Positions 32,855-40,803 of a stretch of DNA of 64,000 nucleotides are shown piece by piece; the first letter of the stretch is position 1; the number at the start of each line of letters is the position of its first letter. The notes beneath the pieces are model-generated. The model saw only the letters and a program-made list of their open reading frames with translations. It was not told the origin of the DNA and made no database searches. The position numbers and the translations under genes were made by a program. The stretch lies in the NCBI RefSeq assembly GCF_001482365.1, contig NZ_CP013254.1, positions 496,001 to 560,000 on the forward strand, read 5' to 3'. The DNA comes from Kocuria flava (lineage in GTDB: Bacteria; Actinomycetota; Actinomycetes; Actinomycetales; Micrococcaceae).

Positions 32855-33373
32855 TCACAGCAGGGCTCCTTCCAGCCGCAGCAGGAACTCCTTGCGGGCC
32901 ATGCCGCCGGCGTAGCCCGTGAGCCGGCCGCCGGCGCCCACCACGCGGTGGCACGGCACGAGCAGGCTCACCGGGTTGCGGCCGTTGGCGGCGCCCACGG
33001 CCTGCGCCGCGCGCGGAGCGCCGATCTCGCGGGCGATCCGGCCGTAGGTGGCCGTGGTGCCGTAGCCCACGCCGGCCAGCGCACGCCACACCCGCTGCTG
33101 GAACGGGGTGCCGTGGAGGACGACGTCGGCCTCGAACTCGGTCAGCCGTCCGGCGAAGTACTCGTCCAGCTGCGCCCGGACGTGCGGCAGGGCGTCGTCG
33201 TCGCGCGGGCCGAAGGAGGCGGGCACCGGACCCTGGCGGGCGCCCTCGACGGAGAGGGCCGCGAGCGCGCCGTCCTCGTCGACCAGGGCGAGCGGGCCGA
33301 TCGGGGAGTCCACGAGTGCGTGGCGGCGGCCGGTGGACGGAGCCCCCGTACCGGGGCGCAGCGTCAGTCCCAT
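32855..33373 (-). CDS. ogt: Methylated-DNA-protein-cysteine methyltransferase, canonical Ogt
   Basis: The protein has 172 residues. The C-terminal domain shows the family text: FQQRVWRALAGVGYGTTATY, then AQAVGAANGRNPVSLLVPCHRVVG with the acceptor cysteine in PCHR, and TGYAGGMARKEFLL. It directly repairs O6-alkylguanine. Unlike the sigma-linked copy at 13395, it keeps the canonical RVWRAL stretch and has no N-terminal extension. TAGGAT (33380-33385) is six bases before the ATG, so the mRNA is probably leaderless. Confidence 0.93.
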   Translation of the reverse strand: MGLTLRPGTGAPSTGRRHALVDSPIGPLALVDEDGALAALSVEGARQGPVPASFGPRDDDALPHVRAQLDEYFAGRLTEFEADVVLHGTPFQQRVWRALAGVGYGTTATYGRIAREIGAPRAAQAVGAANGRNPVSLLVPCHRVVGAGGRLTGYAGGMARKEFLLRLEGALL

Positions 33374-33379
33374 GCCCTG

Positions 33380-33385
33380 ATCCTA
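33380..33385 (-). promoter_or_regulatory. Probable -10 element of a leaderless promoter for ogt
   Basis: On the minus strand TAGGAT, six spacer bases and ATG follow in order. It lies inside the end of the gene upstream. Confidence 0.45.
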
Positions 33386-34087
33386 CGCCCGGCCCGGACG
33401 CTCCCGCGGGGTGCGGGCCAGCGTGTACGAGGGCTCCCGGAGGCGGTGGGTCCACCCGTAGTTGCGGGCCCCGACCGGGACGTTGAGGAGCGGGTCGAAG
33501 CGCTCGTCGGGGCCGAACGGCGCGCCCGGTCGCAGCTCCAGGGTGCCGAAGCGCTGCCACGGCCCCGTGGGAGTGGCCCAGAGCAGGTCCAGCACCCACG
33601 GGTTGCCGGCGAGCGATTGCCGGAAGCTATCGGGGCTCGTGGCCAGCGGCTGCTCCCGCGACTCGGGACGGGCCGCGACGAGCACCGGCCCCCGGTCGCC
33701 GCGGTAGGGCATGAAGGACGCGAACGCGCTCTCCGGCACGCGGCGGTGGAAGGTCGGGACGAAGCGGGAGAGCCGGCCCTCCCCTGCGGTGGCGAGGAGG
33801 ACGTCGGCACGGTCACCCGGCTCGGCGCCGGGCACCCGCAGGGCGAGGCCCAGGATGTCGGGCCAGCCGTGCGGGAAGCCGAAGGAGCGGGAGAAGCGCG
33901 CCCGCACGGGGTCCTGCCCCGGCTCGTCGATCCAGCGGATGCCGCTCGCACCGCCGGTCCGCAGCAGCGTGCCCTCGAGCCCGGCCCCTTCCGTGTGGAT
34001 GGGCCGGTGCGGGCGGAAGCGCTTGAGCACTGCGAACGGGGCCGTGGCGACGGTGCCGAGGACGGCGCTGACAGGTGCGGGCGTCAT
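33383..34087 (-). CDS. Conserved actinobacterial protein of unknown function, possibly catalase-fold related
   Basis: The protein has 234 residues. Recognisable phrases are FRPHRPIHTEG near the start, GIRWIDEPGQDPVRARFSRS, GWPDILGLALRVP and the C-terminal GARNYGWTHRLREPSY. The DILGLALRV segment resembles the middle of catalase-like proteins, but the haem-binding residues are not visible. I do not assign a function. The ATG at 34087 is preceded by TAGCGT seven bases away. The gene ends 9 bases before ogt on the same strand. Confidence 0.65.
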   Translation of the reverse strand: MTPAPVSAVLGTVATAPFAVLKRFRPHRPIHTEGAGLEGTLLRTGGASGIRWIDEPGQDPVRARFSRSFGFPHGWPDILGLALRVPGAEPGDRADVLLATAGEGRLSRFVPTFHRRVPESAFASFMPYRGDRGPVLVAARPESREQPLATSPDSFRQSLAGNPWVLDLLWATPTGPWQRFGTLELRPGAPFGPDERFDPLLNVPVGARNYGWTHRLREPSYTLARTPRERPGRA

Positions 34088-34094
34088 GACCCCC

Positions 34095-34100
34095 ACGCTA
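34095..34100 (-). promoter_or_regulatory. Probable -10 element of a leaderless promoter
   Basis: On the minus strand TAGCGT is followed by seven bases and the ATG at 34087. Confidence 0.4.
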
Positions 34101-34293
34101 CCCGGGCCGCTGGAGGAGAGGCCACGGCCGGCCGGGGAGCTCCCACCACCGCCCTGGGACGGCCGCACCACCGCCGACCAGGGGAACAGCGCCACCGCCG
34201 GAGCACAGCGGTGGCCGGGCGGGACCACGCACGTGGCAGACCGGAGTACGGACCGTGCGAGCGGAACCTCCCCGCTCGCCCAGCCGCCGGGGC

Positions 34294-34548
34294 TCAGCGG
34301 ATGCGGACGCGGATCGGCCCCCGGGCGGTGCGGCCGTCCACGACCGCACCTTTCTGGGTGATCTCCACCAGGCGCTCGTCGGCGAGCCGGCACGCCTGAG
34401 CGCGCACGGGTTCCATGAGCGTCCGCCAGTCGTCCGCGTCGAGGGCGCGCGCCGCCTCGGAGGGACAGATCGTCCGCTCCGGGCCCCGGCTCCGGGCGAG
34501 CTCCAGCAGCACGGAGCGCATGCGCTCGGGGGTGGGGGTGTCGGTCAT
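34294..34548 (-). CDS. DUF3253 domain protein
   Basis: The protein has 84 residues. The helical, winged-helix-like text ICPSEAARALDADDWRTLMEPVRAQACRLADE and the ending VEITQKGAVVDGRTARGPIRVR match DUF3253, a small family of unknown function that looks like a nucleic-acid-binding wing. The ATG at 34548 starts the domain exactly; the longer open frame upstream is not conserved in appearance. It stands alone between larger genes on the same strand. Confidence 0.8.
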   Translation of the reverse strand: MTDTPTPERMRSVLLELARSRGPERTICPSEAARALDADDWRTLMEPVRAQACRLADERLVEITQKGAVVDGRTARGPIRVRIR

Positions 34549-34717
34549 GTCGGACCCGTTCTCCAGGCTCGTCGGGACGGTGCGGGACAGGGCCGTCCCA
34601 GCCTTCCAGAGCGCGGGTCCGCGAGCCAGCACCGGTGATCGGCACAGGCAGTCGGCACCGGCAGTCGGCACTGCGGTCGCTGCGGCACCGGCCGCGCTGC
34701 CGCAGCGACGGAGACCG

Positions 34718-36835
34718 TCAGAACGGTGGGGGATCGCCGTTGAGCGTCCGTGGCTCGTCCACGGACGACGGACCGCGCCCCGGCCGTGACGGCTCGTCGA
34801 CCGGGGACCTCGACCCCGCACGGGTCGAGGGCGCGGTCCCCGCGCTGATCCTGGCTGTGGACCCCACGCCGCCCTGCGGTGCGAGCCCCGAGCCGACCGG
34901 CGATGCGAGCCCCGCGCCGACCGTGGTGGTGGACCCCGAGCCGACCGGGGACGCGGACCCTGCCCCGACCGCGGGCGCGGTCCCTGTGCCGGTCGACGAT
35001 GTGGACCCCGAGCCAGCCGGCGGTGTGGAACCCGTGCCCACCGGCGCTGCGGCCCCCGAGCCGACCGGGGTCGTGCAGCGAGCGGTGCCGGACGAGCGCC
35101 CCGGCGCAACGGGCAGGGAGCCGAGGACCTGCGGGAGCGTGCGGTAGACACGACCGGCGGGCGACGTCCACTCCAGCACGCCGTCGCCCGGGACGCCGGG
35201 TGGACAGCCGCCCCCACCGCCCGGCGGCAAGGGCTCCGGACTCCGAGGTCGGACCTGCCGGACCCGCCAGGCCCCGAACGGGCCTCTGCGGTGCTTGAGG
35301 AGATGGTGGCCGCGGCACAGGTGGGCGAGGTTGTGGGCGGCGGTCGTGCCGCCGTCCTCCCAGGCCAGCGTGTGGTCGAGGTCGCAGCGTTCGGCCCGGC
35401 GCCGGCAGCCGGGGAAGCGGCAGGTTCCGTCACGGAGCCGCAGTCGCCGCCGCAGGTCGGCGGGGACCGCGTAGGTGCGACGGTCGTGGTCGAGGACCAC
35501 TCCGGTGACCGGGTCGGTGAGCACCCGCGCCCAGGAGGGGGCCGCCGCGGCGATCTCCGCGATCTGCGCCACCGTCACCGGGCCGAAACCGCCCAGGTCG
35601 GCGCAGCCGTTCCACGGCGCGCCCGGAGCGGAGCGCTGATGCCGCTGCGCGTGGTCGAGCAGGGCCAGGGCGGGAACGGTGACGGTGACCTGACCACGGA
35701 TCCCCCGGAGGTGCCCCGGCCACCGGGCGGGCTCGCCCTCGAGCAGCAGGTCCGCCAGAATGTCCGCTCGCCGCTGGGCGGCGCTGCGCCGGACGGACGG
35801 ATGGGACGGATCGACGCCCGCGGGCTCCAGCTGCTCGAGGAGGTCGGCCGCAGGCGAGCCGGCCGCAGAAGAGGCGGCGACAGAAGAGGCGGCGGCCGCG
35901 GTGCCGCAGGAGCCGGGCGCACCACCGGGGTGTCCCGGGGCGTCCGCCTGGGCCGCCGCCAGGACCTCGAGCCGGTCCAGGACGGCCGCGGCCACGGGCG
36001 CCTCCAGGACCGCGCACAGCTGGGCCATCCCGTCCTCCACGGGCTCCACCCACACCCTCCGGCGGGCCCGGGCCGCACGGTGCGCCGCCTCGAGCCCCGC
36101 CTGCAGTCCGGCCCGCCGCGCCCGGGCGACCGCCCGCAGCTGGGCCGCGGTCGAGTCCGGCGCCCGGTCGAGCAGCTCCCGGACCGCCCTGCGCACGGCC
36201 GGTTCGGCGGGGCGCCGGTCGGCCGGCAGACCGGGATGTTCCACCAGGTCCTGCCACAGCGCGATGACGACGCGGGCCTGCGCCACGCCCACGGCGCCGT
36301 GCTCCAGCTCGACGAGGACCTCGGGCAGGTGCTCACCGAGCGTGATCGCCTCCCGCACCCGTCCCATGGCCGTCACGGACGGCAGCCGCAGCGCCGGGGC
36401 GGCCTCCTCGGCGACGTCGAGGAGCGCCTGCTCCTCCGCCTGCGCGGACGAGGGGACGGCCACGACCGCTCCTGCGCGCAGCCACGCCGCCTGGGCCTGC
36501 CAGCTCAGCTCCTGCTCCCGGCGTGCGAGCTCCCAGAGCCGGTGGAGCAAGCGGTACTGCGCCCCGGCGGCCCGCGCCTCGTCCTGCCAGGCCTCCGTCA
36601 GGGCCGTCACCGCGGCGGCGTACTCCGTCCGGGGAGGCACCCGGGGAGGCGGAGAACCCGCGCCGCCGGCCGCCGGGCTTTCGTGCCGGCCGGTCCGTGG
36701 GTGGCCGGCCACGCAGCCGGTGACCGGTCGCCCCTCGACCGTCCGCCGCCCAGCGCGGACCCCGGTGGCAGCGCTCTCCGGACCACCGGTCGCACGCGGG
36801 ACCGCCACGGAGGGACGGACGGCGGGGGAAGTCAT
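34718..36835 (-). CDS. DUF222 / HNH endonuclease domain protein with a repeat tail
   Basis: The protein has 705 residues. DUF222 covers about 70-430, followed by the HNH nuclease motif: RDGTCRFPGCRRRAERCDLDH, then AHNLAHLCRGHHLLKHR at about 480-535. Both the zinc cysteines and the HNH histidines are kept. These 13E12-like proteins are multicopy in actinobacteria and often hypervariable; their role may be in recombination or defence. The last 130 residues are a low-complexity array of PVGSG, PVGTGS and related pentads, encoded by a GC-rich repeat at about 34850-35090. Confidence 0.85.
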   Translation of the reverse strand: MTSPAVRPSVAVPRATGGPESAATGVRAGRRTVEGRPVTGCVAGHPRTGRHESPAAGGAGSPPPRVPPRTEYAAAVTALTEAWQDEARAAGAQYRLLHRLWELARREQELSWQAQAAWLRAGAVVAVPSSAQAEEQALLDVAEEAAPALRLPSVTAMGRVREAITLGEHLPEVLVELEHGAVGVAQARVVIALWQDLVEHPGLPADRRPAEPAVRRAVRELLDRAPDSTAAQLRAVARARRAGLQAGLEAAHRAARARRRVWVEPVEDGMAQLCAVLEAPVAAAVLDRLEVLAAAQADAPGHPGGAPGSCGTAAAASSVAASSAAGSPAADLLEQLEPAGVDPSHPSVRRSAAQRRADILADLLLEGEPARWPGHLRGIRGQVTVTVPALALLDHAQRHQRSAPGAPWNGCADLGGFGPVTVAQIAEIAAAAPSWARVLTDPVTGVVLDHDRRTYAVPADLRRRLRLRDGTCRFPGCRRRAERCDLDHTLAWEDGGTTAAHNLAHLCRGHHLLKHRRGPFGAWRVRQVRPRSPEPLPPGGGGGCPPGVPGDGVLEWTSPAGRVYRTLPQVLGSLPVAPGRSSGTARCTTPVGSGAAAPVGTGSTPPAGSGSTSSTGTGTAPAVGAGSASPVGSGSTTTVGAGLASPVGSGLAPQGGVGSTARISAGTAPSTRAGSRSPVDEPSRPGRGPSSVDEPRTLNGDPPPF
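34850..35090. repeat. Repeats coding for the PVGSG tail of the DUF222 protein
   Basis: Units of about 30-45 bases containing CCCCGAGCCGACCGG recur at least five times. They encode repeated Pro-Val-Gly-Ser-Gly-like pentads. Length variation between strains is likely. Confidence 0.65.
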
Positions 36836-37093
36836 GGGACCATCATCCGATCCGCGTCGGACACCCTAAGAAGTGATCCGCATCACCAGCAGACCCGTTC
36901 TCGCCGGGGCGCACCGGGCGGCCCCGGCCGGACGAGGCGCGGAGGTCAGCCCGCGCAGACCGGCGGCGCACCGACCGGGACCCCGGCGAACCGCCGACCC
37001 TGCACCGGCCGGCAGGCCGGCGCCTGCGCAGCAGCGAGCGGCAGCGCGCAGGAGCCGGAACTCCCCGGGCGCGCCACCGGCGGGGTCCGTGCG

Positions 37094-38197
37094 CTACGCC
37101 GCGCCGCTGGGCGCCCCCTCCCCGACGAACGGGTAGTCGATGTAGCCCTCGGGACCCTGCGCGTAGAAGGTCCGGGGGTCGGCCGGGGTCTCGGGAAGCC
37201 CCTCCGACCAGCGGCGGACGAGGTCCGGGTTCGCGATCGCGGGACGCCCGACGACGACGCCGTCCGCCACGCCCTCCTCCAGCAGCCGGACCGACTCCTC
37301 GCGGGTGGTGGGGGTGCCGAAGCCGCTGTTGGCGAGGAACGCCCCGCCGAAGCGGGTGCGCAGGCCCTGGACGAGCTCGTCGCCGGGCTCGGCGTGGAGC
37401 ACGGAGAGGTAGGCGAGGCCGAGGCCGGCGATGCCGTCGACCATGGCGCCGTAGGTGGCCTCGACGTCGGCACGGTCGGTCTCGAGCGCGCCCTGGATGT
37501 TGTGCTCCGGGGAGATCCGCAGCCCGACCCGGTCGGGTCCGACCGCCTCGGCCACGGCCCGCACGACCTCGACCACGAAGCGGGCCCGGTTCTCCGGGGA
37601 GCCGCCGTAGGCGTCCCCGCGGTGGTTGGCGGTGGGCGCGAGGAACTCGTGGAGCAGGTAGCCGTTGGCGCCGTGGAGCTCCACGCCGTCCAGGCCGGCC
37701 TCGACCGCGTTGCGGGCGCCCTGCACGAAGTTCTCGACCACGGCGGGCAGCTCCTCGGCGGTCAGGGCGCGGGGAACGGGCAGCTCGGCCTTGCCGCTGT
37801 AGGTGCGGACCGTGCCGCCGGGAGCCACCGCGCTCGGGGCGACCGGCTGCGCACCGCCGTTGAGGTCGGGGTGGGAGATGCGGCCGGCGTGCATGACCTG
37901 CATGAAGATCCGGCCGCCCTCGGCGTGCACGGCCTCGGCCACGCGACGCCACCCGGCGACGTGCGCGGGGGTCTGGATGCCGGGCTGGAAGGCGAAGCCC
38001 TGGCCGACCACGTCGGGGTAGGTGCCCTCCGTGACGATCAGGCCCATCGACGCGCGCTGGGCGTAGTGCTCGACGATCAGGTCGGTGGGCACGCCGTCGC
38101 GACCGGCGCGCAGGCGGGTCAACGGAGCCATGACGAGGCGGTTGGGCAGCTCGAGGGAGCCGACGGCGAGCGGGGTGGTGAGGACGGTCTGCGGCAC
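37094..38197 (-). CDS. Old yellow enzyme family ene-reductase (NADH:flavin oxidoreductase)
   Basis: The protein has about 367 residues in the FMN-binding TIM barrel. Family landmarks are LPNRLVMAPLTRLRA at the start, EGTYPDVVGQGF, IFMQVMHAGRISHPDLNGG, the active-site HGANGYLLHEFL with the His-x-x-Asn pair, and NSGFGTPTTREES with the phosphate-binding end. It reduces activated C=C bonds of enones or nitro compounds with NAD(P)H. GTG 38197 is preferred over GTG 38206 because GGAAAGG lies 8 bases before it. It is divergent from the rhodanese operon. Confidence 0.9.
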   Translation of the reverse strand: MPQTVLTTPLAVGSLELPNRLVMAPLTRLRAGRDGVPTDLIVEHYAQRASMGLIVTEGTYPDVVGQGFAFQPGIQTPAHVAGWRRVAEAVHAEGGRIFMQVMHAGRISHPDLNGGAQPVAPSAVAPGGTVRTYSGKAELPVPRALTAEELPAVVENFVQGARNAVEAGLDGVELHGANGYLLHEFLAPTANHRGDAYGGSPENRARFVVEVVRAVAEAVGPDRVGLRISPEHNIQGALETDRADVEATYGAMVDGIAGLGLAYLSVLHAEPGDELVQGLRTRFGGAFLANSGFGTPTTREESVRLLEEGVADGVVVGRPAIANPDLVRRWSEGLPETPADPRTFYAQGPEGYIDYPFVGEGAPSGAA

Positions 38198-38292
38198 GGG
38201 GAACACCTTTCCGGCAGGGGGCTGATTCTTCCTCCCTCAACGGTTCCCGGTCCCGGATCATTCGCGTGCGGCCTGTCTTGTCGCTCACAGAG

Positions 38293-38322
38293 TGGTCGAA
38301 GCGATACCCCCTGGGGTATATT
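38293..38322 (+). promoter_or_regulatory. CsoR/CstR-like operator overlapping the rhodanese promoter
   Basis: ATACCCCCTGGGGTAT (38304-38319) is a perfect inverted repeat with 7-base arms and a 2-base centre. This is the form of operators of the CsoR/CstR repressor family, which sense Cu(I) or persulfides. It overlaps the -10 TATATT (38317-38322) and falls behind a weak -35 TGGTCG (38293-38298; 18-base spacing). The downstream genes are rhodaneses, so a CstR-type persulfide sensor is more likely than a copper sensor. No csoR/cstR gene is in the window. Confidence 0.65.
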
Positions 38323-38368
38323 GGGAGCACACGACCCGAGTCCGTCGGGACGACCGGAAGGATTTCCC

Positions 38369-38689
38369 ATGAAGAGCATCAGCGTGGACGAGCTGGCCCG
38401 CCTGGGCGCCGACGCCGTGGTCCTCGACGTCCGCGAGGAGGACGAGTTCGCCGAGGCCCGGATCGCGGGGGCGCGCAACGTGCCGCTCTCGCGGCTGGCC
38501 GACTCCCTCGACGACGTCCCCGCCGCACGGCCGCTGCACGTGCTGTGCGCCGGCGGCGGGCGCAGCGCCCGGGCCACCCAGTTCCTCGAGACCCAGGGCT
38601 TCGACGCCGTCAACGTCCTCGGCGGGATCAACGAGTGGTACCGCGCGGGCCACCCGATCACCACCCCGGCCGGCACCGTGGAGCGCTGA
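38369..38689 (+). CDS. Rhodanese-domain sulfurtransferase (first of two)
   Basis: The protein has 106 residues, a single rhodanese domain. The active-site loop is CAGGGRS with catalytic Cys60, and the conserved VLDVREEDEFAEARIAGARN segment precedes it. It carries persulfide sulfur from thiosulfate or polysulfide donors to acceptors such as cyanide or thiols. The second rhodanese starts 3 bases after its stop, so both are in one operon. The operator-promoter upstream suggests induction by sulfide or persulfide stress. Confidence 0.9.
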   Translation: MKSISVDELARLGADAVVLDVREEDEFAEARIAGARNVPLSRLADSLDDVPAARPLHVLCAGGGRSARATQFLETQGFDAVNVLGGINEWYRAGHPITTPAGTVER

Positions 38690-38692
38690 GCC

Positions 38693-39067
38693 GTGGGACT
38701 GCTCAGCCGCCTCTTCGGCCGGACCGCCGGCCGTTCCTTCGAGACCGTCGACGTCGAGCGCGCCCAGGAGCTGCTGCGCACCGGCGCGGTGCTCGTGGAC
38801 GTGCGCACGCCCCAGGAGTACCGCGCCGGCCACGCCCCCGGCGCCCGGCACATCCCCCTCGACGCCCTCGGCACCCGCCGCCGCGAGCTCTCCCCGGAGC
38901 GCCCGGTCGTGCTCGTGTGCCGCTCGGGCGCCCGTTCCGCCGCGGCGGCGCGGCAGCTCGCCGAGGCCGGCTACGACGTCGCGAGCCTGCGCGGCGGCAT
39001 GCAGGCCTGGCAGCGCGCCGGGCAGCGCGTCGTCGGCCGCAACGGCCGGCCCGGCAGCGTCGCCTGA
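38693..39067 (+). CDS. Rhodanese-domain sulfurtransferase (second of two)
   Basis: The protein has 124 residues. It starts at GTG 38693. An N-terminal amphipathic stretch (MGLLSRLFGRTAGRS) may bind the membrane. The rhodanese domain follows, with DVRTPQEYRAGHAPGARHIPL and active-site loop CRSGARS with Cys76. Compared with the first rhodanese its loop begins CRSG, so donor and acceptor preference may differ. The two probably work in sequence in persulfide handling. Confidence 0.88.
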   Translation: MGLLSRLFGRTAGRSFETVDVERAQELLRTGAVLVDVRTPQEYRAGHAPGARHIPLDALGTRRRELSPERPVVLVCRSGARSAAAARQLAEAGYDVASLRGGMQAWQRAGQRVVGRNGRPGSVA

Positions 39068-39275
39068 CCCGCGCCTCCGGATCCGTGCCGTCCGGTCCTG
39101 TGGCGTCTGAATCCCGCGCCGCTCGATCCGCACCGCTCACTCCGTGCTGCTTGGCCCGCGCCTCCGGATCCGTGCCGCCCGGTCCCGTGACGTCTGATCC
39201 CGCGCCGCCCGATGCGCGTCACCCGATCCGTGCCGTCCGATCCCGCGCCGCCCGATGCGCGTCGCCCGACTCCAC
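39068..39275. repeat. 87-base degenerate direct repeat downstream of the rhodaneses
   Basis: A unit starting CCCGCGCCTCCGGATCCGTG at 39068 recurs at 39155 with about 90% identity over its first 60 bases. A partial third copy from about 39218 holds CCGATCCGTGCCGTCC and CCCGCGCCGCCCGATGCGCG twice. Unlike a CRISPR array, the whole period is repeated rather than a repeat plus unique spacers. Confidence 0.7.
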
Positions 39276-39281
39276 GCCGCC

Positions 39282-40124
39282 TCAGCGCCGGGACCGCACG
39301 GCACCCCGGTCCCCGGGCGGGGACCCGCGCGGGGACCGGGCGTAGCCGCGCGGGGTGGTGCCCAGGACCGTGCGGAACTCCCGGGTGAGGTGGGACTGGT
39401 CCGCGAAGCCGAGCTCCGCGGCGAGCGCCCCGAGATCGAGCCCCGGATCGGCCCGCACCCGCTCGGCGGCCTCCTGGAGCCGACGACGGCGGAGCAGCAG
39501 CCCCGGCGGCATCCCCACGAAGCGCGCCGCCAGCCGCTGCAGCGTCCGCTCCGACACGTGCAGCCGCCGGGCGAGCCCCGCCGGCGTCCGCTCCTCCGGG
39601 CCCGCCTCGACGAGGTCGACCAGCCGGTTGGCCAGCAGGCCCTCCTCCAGCAGCCCGGGATCCGCGGCCGCCGCCCGCTCCCGCACGTGGTCGAGGAGCA
39701 GGCCCACCGCCCGGTCGTGGCGCGCCCGCGGGTCCTCCTCGGCCATGGCCCGCACCACCCGCTCGTGCAGCGCGCCGGCGGCCAGGGGCGCCGAGCCGTC
39801 CAGCAGCTGCGCGGGGCGCTCCGTGAACAGCAGGACCCCGGCCGGGCGCAGCAGGGCGCCGACCGCCCACCCCGTGCCGGTCAGCACCCGGGTGGAGGCC
39901 CGGGTCGTGGGCCCGTGCAGGGCGACGCCCGCCGGCTCCACCACCAGGTTGCTCGCCGGGTAGCCGAGCACCAGCTGCTCGGCCGACTCCCCCGCCGGCA
40001 GCGACCACTCCGGCAGCCACAGCTGCCGGACCAGGGCGGCGACGTCGTCGGGCGCGCCGCGGCGCGTCACCACGGCCCCCGCCCCCGGGGTGAGGTGGCC
40101 CCGCGTGGTCGACGGCTCGCTCAT
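39282..40124 (-). CDS. AraC family transcriptional regulator
   Basis: The protein has 280 residues. The C-terminal AraC double helix-turn-helix (about 190-265) contains GLARRLHVSERTLQRLAARF, then LGALAAELGFADQSHLTREF and the closing GTTPRGYARS. The N-terminal part is a variable sensor domain of the DUF6597 or similar kind. It is divergent from the VOC-family gene, with 90 bases between the starts, so it most likely regulates it. No clear repeat of an AraC site is visible in the gap. Confidence 0.88.
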   Translation of the reverse strand: MSEPSTTRGHLTPGAGAVVTRRGAPDDVAALVRQLWLPEWSLPAGESAEQLVLGYPASNLVVEPAGVALHGPTTRASTRVLTGTGWAVGALLRPAGVLLFTERPAQLLDGSAPLAAGALHERVVRAMAEEDPRARHDRAVGLLLDHVRERAAAADPGLLEEGLLANRLVDLVEAGPEERTPAGLARRLHVSERTLQRLAARFVGMPPGLLLRRRRLQEAAERVRADPGLDLGALAAELGFADQSHLTREFRTVLGTTPRGYARSPRGSPPGDRGAVRSRR

Positions 40125-40214
40125 GCTCCGAGCGCAGCCAGGGGCCCGCACGTCCGGGGCGGGATGGCGGGAATGTTCAAGACCGCGCGGCCGCCCGGCG
40201 CCCAGCATGGATCC

Positions 40215-40760
40215 ATGAGCACGCACAGCACGGACACCACCCCCGACGCCTCCGCACCCCGCGGCGTCACCGGCGAGCACACCGTCGACGGGCGGCCCCG
40301 CGGCTTCACCGCCCTGACGCCCTTCCTCGCCCTGCGCGACGCCGCCGGGGCCCTGCGGTTCTACCAGCAGGTCCTCGGGGCCGAGGTCGTCGACCGCACC
40401 GAGATGCCCGGCCCCGACGGCAGCCCCGTCGTCGTCCACGCGACGCTGGACCTCGGCCTCGGCCGTCTCCAGGTCGGGGAGACGAACCCCGCCCTGCACC
40501 TGGTGCCCCCGCCCGGCGGCGACGACGCCGGCTACTCGCTGGGGCTCTACGTCCCGGACGTCGACGCGGTCGTCGCCCGTGCCGTGGCCGCCGGCGCCAC
40601 GGTGCGCGAGCCGGTGGCCGACTTCGTCTCCGGGGACCGGTACGCGAGCCTGCGGGACCCCTTCGGCGTGCGCTGGTCCGTCATGACGCGCGTCGAGGAC
40701 CTCACCGACGAGCAGAGCGCCGCGCGCGTCGCCGAGTGGGCGGCGGCGCAGGCGCCGTGA
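40215..40760 (+). CDS. VOC (glyoxalase/bleomycin-resistance) superfamily protein
   Basis: The protein has 181 residues. The beta-alpha-beta-beta-beta modules start FTALTPFLALRDAAGALRFY and VVDRTEMPGPDGSPVVVHATLDLG. The second half has SLGLYVPDVDAVVARAVAAG and SLRDPFGVRWSV. This is the PhnB/glyoxalase-like type that binds or isomerises small molecules. A polar N-terminal tail of about 25 residues is not part of the domain. It is divergent from an araC gene and ends 43 bases before the convergent phoD, with a terminator between them. Confidence 0.85.
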   Translation: MSTHSTDTTPDASAPRGVTGEHTVDGRPRGFTALTPFLALRDAAGALRFYQQVLGAEVVDRTEMPGPDGSPVVVHATLDLGLGRLQVGETNPALHLVPPPGGDDAGYSLGLYVPDVDAVVARAVAAGATVREPVADFVSGDRYASLRDPFGVRWSVMTRVEDLTDEQSAARVAEWAAAQAP

Positions 40761-40795
40761 CCGCGGCCGCCCGGGACACCCCCGGGCGGCCGCGG
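40761..40795. terminator. Bidirectional terminator hairpin between the VOC gene and phoD
   Basis: Fifteen-base perfect arms (40761-40775 and 40781-40795) enclose a 5-base loop. Its left arm starts at the base after the VOC gene stop codon. Confidence 0.8.
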
Positions 40796-40803
40796 GCGGA
40801 CCC

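Noticed and set aside
35291..38689. 1132-codon plus-strand open frame
   Set aside because: Shadow of the DUF222 and ene-reductase genes; only the rhodanese at its end (from 38369) is real.
39068..39275. Possible CRISPR array
   Set aside because: The whole 87-base period repeats; there is no short constant repeat with unique spacers and no cas gene.
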